Part shown: piece after piece, positions 15,493 to 22,630 of the stretch | Layout: every line of letters starts with the position of its first letter | Numbering within the stretch: the first letter of the stretch is position 1 | Source of the DNA: JBEEOW01 sp041191405 | GTDB taxonomy: Bacteria > Bacteroidota > Bacteroidia > Cytophagales > UBA9547 | DNA: 33,376 nt | NCBI GenBank assembly: GCA_041191405.1 | Contig: JBEEOW010000038.1 | Span: forward strand, 1 to 33,376 | Reading direction: 5' to 3' | Notes under the pieces: generated by a model | The model's database searches: none | Told to the model about the DNA's origin: nothing | The model's input: the letters and a program-made list of their open reading frames with translations, nothing else | Position numbers and translations under genes: made by a program

Positions 15493-17176
15493 AAATTTTA
15501 TTCAATTTATTTTCTAATTCTTCTTTTTGACTTTGTAGTTCGAGAATATATTCTCGAAGTTCATTTTCACGTTTTTGTACTTCATCAATTATGCTGTGCA
15601 TTTCTCTTTCTTTTCTTTCCATTTCTTCCTGAGTTGCTTGCATTTCTTCAAGATTTTGACGCATTTCTTCTTCTTGAGCTCTCATTTCCTCTGTTTGTTG
15701 TTGAGAAATTTCAAGTAGTTCTTTAGTTCTTTGATTCGTTTTTGCTGAAATAATTGCAGATGCTATATTTTCAGCAACTTTTTCAATAAACTCAATTTCA
15801 TATTGTTGAAATTCATTGAATGATGCTAATTCAATTACACCAACTACTTCATTATTAATTTTTAGTGGAACAATTACAATTGCTGAAGGTGTTGCTTGTC
15901 CTAAGCCCGAAGTTATATTAACATAATGATTAGGGACTTCTGTTAATATTATCGTTTCTTTCTCTAATACACATTGACCAGCTAATCCTTCACCTATTAA
16001 TAATGTTTTTTCCAAAAATTTCTTTTTATCATAAGCATAAGAAGCAGCTAAATTCAAATACTTTTCTCTATTTTTTTCCTCTATAATAAATAAACCTCCT
16101 TGGTTTGCTTTTAAATATTTAACCAAATTTGATAAAATATTATCATAATAATCTTCATCAACTGTATTTCTGAGGATATTTGAGAATTTAGCTAAACCTT
16201 CACTTGTATAGTTTTGAATATTTTTTAAATCGGAAGCAATTTTTAAGTTTGCTTTCATTTCTGTTAAGGCATTACTTATTTCACCTTTATTTTTAAAAAC
16301 TTCTATATCTGACTCATAATTTCCATTACCAACTGCTACAGTAAACTGCTTTAGTTTATTTAATTCTAACACTAAATTGGTAAACGAATGACTCATAACA
16401 CCTATTTCATCTTTGTCATCAAAAGTTTTAACTTCTGGCAAATCTCCTCCCGAAACCTTATCTAAAGTATCACTTACATATTTCAATCTGTTTGAAATAT
16501 TTTTACTTACCATTGATGATAAAACATATACTATAATAATTACAAAAATTGTTAAAGCTGCTACTAAAATATTTGCAGTTCTATTCGCAGTTTCAAAATC
16601 TTCATTAGCTTTTTCAATTTTTGATTTTAATATTTGAAAAAGAGCTTCTCTATCAATCCTTAGTTGTTCAACTAATGGCTCAAACTTATTGAATAATATG
16701 TCCTTACATTCTACACTACCTAATGAATCAGAAGTACTTACATTTTTTATTTTAATTACATTTTCAGTTACAAAGCTTGTATAAGATTGTATAGTAGTAT
16801 TAATTTTATTAATCAAAGGTTTTAAATCTGTGTCATTACTACCTTCTTCAAGTAATTTTTGTTTATCTTCTTCTAGTTTTTTTATAGTTTTTAAATAATG
16901 CTCAAAAGTTTCATTTGATTTTGTTAATTGTTCATCTACATTAGGGTCCAAAACATATAATAACAACAAATCCCTATTTATTGCATTATAGTTTGAACGT
17001 ATCGACCAAAGACTTTTTTCAATAGAAGCATAGTTTTGAATATTTTTATTCAATTCATGCACATTATTTAAGATAAACCATACAGATATACTTGAAATGA
17101 TTAATCCAAAAACGCCAACATAACCTATTAAATTTAATTTCTGACTAATTTTTAAACGTTGAAATAGTTTATTCAT
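15491..17176 (-). CDS. Membrane sensor with HAMP and GAF domains, no output domain
   Basis: A 561-residue inner-membrane signalling protein. TM1 is about 15-37, a mostly helical periplasmic sensor (four-helix-bundle MCP-like) is 38-200, and TM2 is 201-222. A HAMP domain (222-275) and a second HAMP-like helical segment (275-315) follow. Then comes a GAF domain (about 340-475) with GEGLAGQ and VPLKINNEVVGVIELAS. A long coiled coil (476-560), rich in EEM and QEE, ends the protein. Related Bacteroidota proteins with this coil usually continue into PAS, histidine kinase or SpoIIE domains, but here it ends with no H-box, kinase, cyclase or methyl-accepting output. It may pass signals by protein contact. 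It is single and divergent from the GH3 gene by 161 bases; it ends at the shared terminator. Confidence 0.87.
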   Translation of the reverse strand: MNKLFQRLKISQKLNLIGYVGVFGLIISSISVWFILNNVHELNKNIQNYASIEKSLWSIRSNYNAINRDLLLLYVLDPNVDEQLTKSNETFEHYLKTIKKLEEDKQKLLEEGSNDTDLKPLINKINTTIQSYTSFVTENVIKIKNVSTSDSLGSVECKDILFNKFEPLVEQLRIDREALFQILKSKIEKANEDFETANRTANILVAALTIFVIIIVYVLSSMVSKNISNRLKYVSDTLDKVSGGDLPEVKTFDDKDEIGVMSHSFTNLVLELNKLKQFTVAVGNGNYESDIEVFKNKGEISNALTEMKANLKIASDLKNIQNYTSEGLAKFSNILRNTVDEDYYDNILSNLVKYLKANQGGLFIIEEKNREKYLNLAASYAYDKKKFLEKTLLIGEGLAGQCVLEKETIILTEVPNHYVNITSGLGQATPSAIVIVPLKINNEVVGVIELASFNEFQQYEIEFIEKVAENIASAIISAKTNQRTKELLEISQQQTEEMRAQEEEMRQNLEEMQATQEEMERKEREMHSIIDEVQKRENELREYILELQSQKEELENKLNKI

Positions 17177-17287
17177 AAAATATTAATTTTTGGTTAAAAG
17201 TGTGGTACGAATTAATACAAATTAAGTTTCGGTACTAATACTTATTACAAATATTTTGATTAAAAATCTATTGATAAAATTAAATTC

Positions 17288-17317
17288 TTGAAAATTCAAT
17301 TCCAATCAATATCTTTA
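17288..17317 (+). promoter_or_regulatory. Candidate promoter of the GH3 gene
   Basis: TTG (17288-17290), a 19-base spacer and TATCTTTA (17310-17317) match TTG/TAnnTTTG with one mismatch in the last position. The start codon at 17338 would be only about 13 bases from the transcription start. Confidence 0.45.
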
Positions 17318-17337
17318 CAAAAAAATATCTTTTTAGG

Positions 17338-18834
17338 ATGGGGATCATTTCGGCGTTGAGTAAACCTTTTGCAAGTTATATTGCTTCAAAAACTAAAAAG
17401 TGGTCAGCAAACCCTGTTGAAACACAGCAAAAATGGTTTAGAAAATTAATCGAATCGGCTCAAAATACAGCTTTTGGTAAAGACCATAATTTTAATTCAA
17501 TCAACTCATATAGCGATTGGGTAAAAAATGTACCAATTCAAGATTACGAAGGCTTGAAAACCTATGTTGAACGTGTTGTTAAAGGAGAAAAAGATGTTTT
17601 ATGGAAAGGTTTACCCATTTATTTTGCAAAAACATCAGGTACAACATCAGGTGTAAAATATATTCCAATATCAAAGGAATCAATTCCTTATCATATAAAT
17701 TCGGCACGAAATGCTTTATTAAGTTATGTGCATGAAACTGGAAATGCTCAATTTTTAGATGGTAATTTAATATTCCTTTCTGGAAGTCCAATTTTGGATT
17801 TAAAAGGTGCAGTACCAACTGGAAGGTTGTCTGGAATTGTAAATCATCACGTTCCAGGCTATTTAAGAACCAATCAAAAACCAAGTTATGATACCAATTG
17901 CATTGAAGATTGGGAACAAAAATTAGATGCAATAATTGGTGAAACGCTTGACGCAAATATGACATTAATCTCGGGAATTCCACCTTGGGTGCAGATGTAT
18001 TTTGATAGAATTGTTGCCAAAACTGGTAAAAAAATCAAAGATGTTTTCCCTAATTTTTCAGTATTTGTTTATGGAGGAGTTAATTTTCAGCCATATAAAA
18101 ATAAGTTAATTGATACTATCGGAAAAGAAATAGATAGTATTGAAACATATCCAGCTTCTGAGGGTTTTATAGCATATCAAGATTCGCAAAAAGAGGAAGG
18201 TTTACTTTTATTGCTTGATAATGGAATTTTTTATGAATTTATTCCATTAGAAGAATACGGCAAACCTGATGCACGAAGATTAACAATAGGAGAGGTTGAA
18301 TTAGGGGTAAATTATGCTTTAATTTTGAACACAAATGCTGGTTTGTGGGGATATTCAATTGGAGATACTGTTAAATTTGTAAGTAAATCACCATACAGAA
18401 TCATTGTTTCTGGACGAGTAAAACACTTTATTTCAGCATTTGGTGAGCATGTTATTGGTGAAGAAGTTGAAAAAGCAATGAGTTTAACTTGTGCACAGTT
18501 CCCAGAAGTTGAATTAACAGAATTTACTGTAGCTCCTTATGTAGCTGAAGGTGATGGAGCTTCGTATCACGAATGGTTTGTTGAATTTAAACAAGAACCA
18601 ACTGATAAAGAAAAGTTTAGATTAGTTTTGGATGAAAAAATGACTGAATTAAATGTGTATTATGATGATTTAATTACAGGAAATATTCTTCAAAAATTAA
18701 AACTAACAAGCTTAAAAAACGGTGCTTTTGTTGAATATATGAAATCGCAAGGTAAACTTGGTGGACAAAACAAAGTGCCTCGATTAAGTAACGACCGAAA
18801 TTTAGCAAATGCACTAACAACTTATGTTGTTTAA
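17338..18834 (+). CDS. GH3-family acyl-acid amido synthetase homologue
   Basis: A 498-residue cytoplasmic protein of the GH3 branch of adenylate-forming enzymes. In plants, GH3 proteins link amino acids to auxin or jasmonate through an acyl-AMP; bacterial homologues have mostly unknown substrates. The ATP motif TSGTTSGVKYIP is at 99-110. YPASEGF (about 271-277) and GYSIGDTVKF (about 338-347) are the next two conserved adenylation motifs, and FGEHVIGEEVEKA lies in the C-terminal lid. All are intact and the length is typical, so it should be active. It is preceded by a plausible promoter and seems single; 146 AT-only-like bases separate it from the next plus-strand gene. Annotation as auxin-responsive is a family name only. 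Confidence 0.92.
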   Translation: MGIISALSKPFASYIASKTKKWSANPVETQQKWFRKLIESAQNTAFGKDHNFNSINSYSDWVKNVPIQDYEGLKTYVERVVKGEKDVLWKGLPIYFAKTSGTTSGVKYIPISKESIPYHINSARNALLSYVHETGNAQFLDGNLIFLSGSPILDLKGAVPTGRLSGIVNHHVPGYLRTNQKPSYDTNCIEDWEQKLDAIIGETLDANMTLISGIPPWVQMYFDRIVAKTGKKIKDVFPNFSVFVYGGVNFQPYKNKLIDTIGKEIDSIETYPASEGFIAYQDSQKEEGLLLLLDNGIFYEFIPLEEYGKPDARRLTIGEVELGVNYALILNTNAGLWGYSIGDTVKFVSKSPYRIIVSGRVKHFISAFGEHVIGEEVEKAMSLTCAQFPEVELTEFTVAPYVAEGDGASYHEWFVEFKQEPTDKEKFRLVLDEKMTELNVYYDDLITGNILQKLKLTSLKNGAFVEYMKSQGKLGGQNKVPRLSNDRNLANALTTYVV

Positions 18835-18980
18835 TTAATAATTAATAATTAGCAATTAAACATAAAGTAAAAAAAATAACATATTGATTGTTAATTACTT
18901 TATAATTAATATCAATAAAAAATCATTATTAAATTAAAAATACTAATTAATAATTACTAATTATTAATTAATACTCAAAA
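18835..18980. repeat. AT-rich intergenic stretch with repeated TAATTAATAATTA units
   Basis: The 146 bases between the GH3 and SirB1-like genes are nearly all A/T. They contain recurring AATTAATAATTA-type words at both ends (18835-18853 and about 18943-18970). Inside lies a spaced inverted pair ATAAAGTAA (18862-18870) and TTACTTTAT (18895-18903). No hairpin with a T-run is seen. The stretch must hold the promoter of the next gene, but I cannot point to a clear TAnnTTTG. Confidence 0.4.
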
Positions 18981-19832
18981 ATGGAGAACCAAGAATTAGA
19001 CGAAAAGAATTTAAAAGCCTTAGTATCACTCTTAGCTGACGAAGATGTTGAAATTTTACGTCATGTAAGAGATAAAATAATTTCGTTAGGCGAACCATTA
19101 ATTCCTTTTTTAGAACAAGAATGGGAAAGTAATTTTAATCCATTGGTTCAAAAAAGAATTATTGAAATTATTCATCGAGTTCAGTTTTCGAGTTTAAAAA
19201 ACAGATTAAAATCTTGGAAAGAATCATCTGAGCAAGATTTGGTTGAAGCCCTTTGGTTAATAGCTACTTATCAATATCCTGATTTAGATAAAAATAAAGT
19301 AAAAGCCGAATTAGAACAAATATTTTATGAAGTTTGGCCTGATATGCAAGAAGAAATGCGTCCGATGGATGCAGTAAAAGTAATAAATAATGTACTTTTT
19401 AATAAGTTGAAATTCAGTGCTAATACTAAAAATTTCCATTCACCTTCTAATTCAATGATTAACTCTGTGTTAGAATCAAGAAAAGGAAATCCTATTTCAT
19501 TGTGTTTGGTTTATATGTTGGTAGCTCAAAAATTGAAATTGCCAGTTTATGGAGTTAATTTACCTAATTTGTTTATATTAACTTACAAAACTGATAAAGA
19601 ACAATTCTATATCAATGCATTTAACAAAGGCTTAATATTTTCAAAAGCAGATATTGATAATTATTTATCTCATTTGAGTTTGAGTCCGAATCCTGTATTT
19701 TACGAACCATGCACACATGTTGATATTGTTGCTAGGATTTTTAGAAACTTAATTGCTTCATTTGAAAAAATTAGCGAACTTGAAAAAGCAAAAGAAGTTA
19801 AACAATTACTTGAAATAATTGAATCTAATTAA
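18981..19832 (+). CDS. SirB1-type transglutaminase-like fold protein
   Basis: A 283-residue protein of the SirB1/Transglut_core2 type. The N-terminal ~140 residues are helical, with HEAT-like character at 15-70 (LVSLLADEDVEILRHVRDKI). The core signature is NSVLESRKGNPISLCLVYML (161-180), then LKLPVYGVNLPNLFIL (185-200). Family members usually read G-x-P-G-H-F-L at the second site. Here it is LPNLFIL, so the conserved histidine position is Leu197, while a cysteine (Cys175) is present in the first motif. The protein is therefore unlikely to be a classical Cys-His transglutaminase or protease. No signal peptide. The barrel gene begins 17 bases downstream, so they may form an operon. Function unknown. 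Confidence 0.82.
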   Translation: MENQELDEKNLKALVSLLADEDVEILRHVRDKIISLGEPLIPFLEQEWESNFNPLVQKRIIEIIHRVQFSSLKNRLKSWKESSEQDLVEALWLIATYQYPDLDKNKVKAELEQIFYEVWPDMQEEMRPMDAVKVINNVLFNKLKFSANTKNFHSPSNSMINSVLESRKGNPISLCLVYMLVAQKLKLPVYGVNLPNLFILTYKTDKEQFYINAFNKGLIFSKADIDNYLSHLSLSPNPVFYEPCTHVDIVARIFRNLIASFEKISELEKAKEVKQLLEIIESN

Positions 19833-19849
19833 TTTATATACAAATAATA

Positions 19850-20560
19850 ATGATTAAGTTACTTTCCAGAATATTGTTCATTTTATTGTTGTTTATTGCT
19901 CAATATAATTTGGCGCAACAACCATCAATTGTTGAAGAATCAAATGGAAAAGAAGATAAGATTAAAAAAATTATTGCTCAATTAGATACAAGAACTACAT
20001 TTATAAACACAAATTCAGTTCATATTTGGGGAGGTTTGATAGGAGTTGAAATAGATAAAAAACATCAATATTCATTTGGGTTATATTCAACTATAAATAA
20101 ACCCCAAGAAATTTATTTTACCAACTCAATTGGCAGACGATTTAGAGAAGTTGGCATTTTTAACATACAATATTTGAGTTTAGGATATCAATTAACTTTT
20201 TTTGACAAAAAAAATGTTTTAATGTCTGTACCATTAGAAGCAGGTTTTGGATTAGGAAGGGCAACTGTGCAGCTTACATGGCTAGATAATAATGTTATTA
20301 ACAAATATGAAGTAACAAAATATTCTAAATATATACCTATTCAAGCTGGCTATGAAGTTGAGTGGAAATTCTTAAAATGGTTAAGTTTGAGAGCACAAAC
20401 TGGTTATAGGCAAACGGTTTTAACAAAAACATTAAATGGAAAAGATTCGAATATCAACTATTCTGGATTTTATTATTCCTATGGGTTGAGAATCTATTTT
20501 GGAAAGTTATACAGAGCAATTCAATCAAAAAATATCGAAAAAAAGAGTAATGAACAGTAA
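19850..20560 (+). CDS. Small outer-membrane beta-barrel-like protein
   Basis: A 236-residue exported protein with a signal peptide at 1-22 (MIKLLSRILFILLLFIAQYN, cleaved near LAQQ). After a linker it has alternating strands with many aromatic and glycine residues, for example VHIWGGLIGVEI, YSFGLYST, YLSLGYQLTFF, VPLEAGFGLGRA and YYSYGLRIYFG. This is the usual look of an 8-strand outer-membrane barrel in Bacteroidota. I recognise no specific family. It follows the SirB1-like gene by 17 bases, and its last 11 bases overlap the start of the next gene. A charged tail (IQSKNIEKKSNEQ) extends after the last strand, which is unusual for barrels that end with an aromatic residue. Confidence 0.72.
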   Translation: MIKLLSRILFILLLFIAQYNLAQQPSIVEESNGKEDKIKKIIAQLDTRTTFINTNSVHIWGGLIGVEIDKKHQYSFGLYSTINKPQEIYFTNSIGRRFREVGIFNIQYLSLGYQLTFFDKKNVLMSVPLEAGFGLGRATVQLTWLDNNVINKYEVTKYSKYIPIQAGYEVEWKFLKWLSLRAQTGYRQTVLTKTLNGKDSNINYSGFYYSYGLRIYFGKLYRAIQSKNIEKKSNEQ

Positions 20561-21263
20561 CCATTTTTTAATTGATATTAAACAAGAATTTTTAAATAGA
20601 TTTCAAATAAATTTTGAATTTACAGATTTTAATGAACCCATTTATTTCAGTGAAAAACTTCAAGTTTTAATTATTGGAACTGACACAGAAATTGAAGAAC
20701 TAGCTAAAATTCAAAACATTGTTTTTAAGTTAAGAAAATCAACTCACCCTAAATTAATTGTCATTTTTGAGTCCCTTTGGTTTGATAAAAAAAATATAAT
20801 TATTCAAAAAATTTCAATGATGCTAGGTATTTTTAAAACGATCTATGGGCGTCAATGTTTTGTTAAAGAAGTGGATGAAAAGGAGTCAATTGAATTTTTG
20901 AATAATAATCATTTATTAGGTAATTCAAAATCTGAAATTAGACTAGGTTTGTATTTTAACTATCAATTAGTTGCATTAAGTGTTTGGGGAAAAGTAAGAT
21001 ATATGAAATATGAAAACCCGCCTTATTATTCAGCTGAATTAATAAAATTTACATCATTGCCAAATGTAACTGTAACCGGAGGATTAAGTAAGTTGATATC
21101 ATATTTTCAAAACATGTATCACTGTAAAACAATTATGACCTATGCAGATATTGCTTGGTATACAGGCAATTCATTTGAATTACTTGATTTTAGCGCTATT
21201 TCAATTCTAAAAATTAATACCCAAAATACTCTTGGAAGTATTAAATATATTAAAACGTATTAA
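20550..21263 (+). CDS. Protein resembling a phage-associated nuclease/GNAT-like family
   Basis: Read from ATG 20550 (overlapping the barrel gene by 11 bases), the product is 237 residues. A longer reading from 20499 would overlap it by 62 bases and adds nothing recognisable. The pattern KTIYGRQCFVKEV, then FLNNNHLLG, IRLGLYFNYQLVALSVWGK, ELIKFTSLPNVTVTGGLSKL and IMTYADIAWYTGN matches, in my memory, a family of phage and phage-like proteins. Those have a nuclease-like N-terminal part and a Mom/GNAT-like C-terminal domain with a VVGGASKL motif and an SYADRRWS-N-G-N-L-Y motif. The N-terminal part (to about 80) lacks a recognisable PD-(D/E)xK set. The gene may be a phage-derived fragment kept in the chromosome. 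The family match cannot be verified here. Confidence 0.62.
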   Translation: MNSNHFLIDIKQEFLNRFQINFEFTDFNEPIYFSEKLQVLIIGTDTEIEELAKIQNIVFKLRKSTHPKLIVIFESLWFDKKNIIIQKISMMLGIFKTIYGRQCFVKEVDEKESIEFLNNNHLLGNSKSEIRLGLYFNYQLVALSVWGKVRYMKYENPPYYSAELIKFTSLPNVTVTGGLSKLISYFQNMYHCKTIMTYADIAWYTGNSFELLDFSAISILKINTQNTLGSIKYIKTY

Positions 21264-21296
21264 TGATACTTAGTTAATTTTAATAACAAATTAGTG

Positions 21297-22346
21297 TTAG
21301 GTAGCAAAAACGTTTTGAATTAGCAATGATTCGTCAACATGAGAGAAGAGACATTCTTGAATTTTCATTAAATGTGTACCATAATATTTACCATCACTAA
21401 TATAATCTTTTGCAAAAAAAGAACTGACACATTTTACTATACTATACTTTTGTTCTAAAGTATCCCAAACAATAATTGGTGCAAAATTATCAAATGTAGG
21501 GTTGAGTATCATTATAAAAATTGGATAATCAAATAAATCATAACCAGCTAAATGGGGAATATTATTAGAGTTGTAATACTCATAATTTAACAAAACTGCA
21601 ATAAAACCATTTGAATGTAAACACTTTAACATTATATCCAACTTCGATTTCATTTCAGTTAAAGGAGTATTATTGATATCAAATGAATTTATAGATTGCC
21701 ATTTTCTTGAAAATAAATTATAAAATTCAATATTAAATTTAGATATAGTTAATTTATAATCAAATAATGGATAATTTGGAGCAAAATAACCAGGATAAAA
21801 ATATGACAAACCAATACTTTTACAATATTCAATTTTGTTATAAATTAAATATTTACCTAAACTGTATTTTTTGTAGGCAGGATTATAAAAACTTACTATT
21901 CCTTCGGCCGAATGTAAACCAATATCAAAAAAACCAACAGCTATTAATTCAAACTTATCATAAATACAAATTTCGTAGGTATTAAAAATTGTAAACTCCT
22001 TATTATCAAAAAGTAACATATTCAATGAGCTTGCATTTTCAAAACTAATTCCCATTTTATATTTTTGGAATAATAGTTCTTTATCTTCTGTAACTTTTGC
22101 TTCACTAAACTCAATCCTAAATTTACTATTGAGTTTTTTTAATTTTTTAAATGTATTATCTACATAAAAATCCTTTAAAACATGTCTTAACCATATTGCA
22201 GAATAAAATTGTCTGTTAAAATTTAAAAAATTACATGTAAAAATAGATTGTCCCATTCTAAACCATCCATTTTCAAGGTATTTATCTAATTCAATCGCAC
22301 TTAATTCTTTTGGAAGATGTATTTCACCAAACATACACTTAATCAA
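21297..22346 (-). CDS. Ate1-like aminoacyl-tRNA-protein transferase homologue
   Basis: A 349-residue cytoplasmic protein resembling arginyl/leucyl-tRNA-protein transferases (Ate1/Bpt), which add an amino acid to protein N-termini as a degradation signal. The N-terminal LDKYLENGWFRMGQSIFTCNF (20-40) matches the GWRR-x-G region of the family. The C-terminal GNAT half has IAVGFFDIGLHSAEGIVSFYNP (135-156), SLGKYLIYNKIEYCKSIGL (162-180) and YFYPGYFAPNYPLFDYK (182-198), the usual GY...M-x-Y-K site. The cysteine pairs of the ATE_N metal site are missing; only Cys4 and Cys38 are near. The last ~140 residues are not part of the usual domain. Start is ATG 22346, but Met5 would give a better leader from a TATATTTG at 22357-22364. 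Convergent with the phage-like gene. Confidence 0.72.
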   Translation of the reverse strand: MIKCMFGEIHLPKELSAIELDKYLENGWFRMGQSIFTCNFLNFNRQFYSAIWLRHVLKDFYVDNTFKKLKKLNSKFRIEFSEAKVTEDKELLFQKYKMGISFENASSLNMLLFDNKEFTIFNTYEICIYDKFELIAVGFFDIGLHSAEGIVSFYNPAYKKYSLGKYLIYNKIEYCKSIGLSYFYPGYFAPNYPLFDYKLTISKFNIEFYNLFSRKWQSINSFDINNTPLTEMKSKLDIMLKCLHSNGFIAVLLNYEYYNSNNIPHLAGYDLFDYPIFIMILNPTFDNFAPIIVWDTLEQKYSIVKCVSSFFAKDYISDGKYYGTHLMKIQECLFSHVDESLLIQNVFAT

Positions 22347-22356
22347 ACCTCAATTA

Positions 22357-22364
22357 CAAATATA
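22357..22364 (-). promoter_or_regulatory. Candidate -7 element of the Ate1-like gene
   Basis: TATATTTG on the minus strand matches TAnnTTTG, but no TTG lies 18-21 bases upstream. It leaves about 5 bases of leader before ATG 22346, or 17 before Met5 of the same frame. Confidence 0.3.
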
Positions 22365-22484
22365 ATTGTAAGATTAATGATAAATAATAACTTTTGGGTA
22401 AACTTTACAAAACATTTTTTTTGGCTTTGACCGAAAATAAACAATGTCTTACCGAAAAATTATTTACGAATATAACATATTGAA

Positions 22485-22492
22485 TAATTTTG
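22485..22492 (+). promoter_or_regulatory. Candidate -7 element of the TonB receptor operon
   Basis: TAATTTTG matches TAnnTTTG, 138 bases before the receptor start. No TTG is seen at the expected spacing, so this is weak. An inverted repeat lies between it and the gene. Confidence 0.3.
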
Positions 22493-22565
22493 AATAAAAT
22501 AATAGATATTACTTATTTTTTGTTTAATATTTTGCTAAAATTACATCGAAAAAATTAAACAAAAC

Positions 22566-22588
22566 AAAGTAATAATAGTTATTACTTT
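22566..22588. promoter_or_regulatory. Perfect inverted repeat upstream of the TonB-dependent receptor
   Basis: AAAGTAATAA (22566-22575) and TTATTACTTT (22579-22588) are 10-bp arms around TAG, 42 bases before the receptor ATG. The half-site AAAGTAAT is the same as in the dyad at 9895-9914. It may be an operator or an mRNA leader hairpin. Confidence 0.4.
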
Positions 22589-22630
22589 ATAAATTCTTTT
22601 CAAAATTAAGTATTCATCAATAAATAAATT

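Noticed and set aside
17579..17983. Minus-strand open frame of 134 codons inside the GH3 gene
   Set aside because: It is an antisense shadow of a conserved GH3 coding region, with a Leu/His/Phe-rich composition typical of reverse-frame reading.
22347..22630. Possible riboswitch in the long TonB receptor leader
   Set aside because: Apart from one inverted repeat and a -7-like element I see no conserved riboswitch core such as a cobalamin box.
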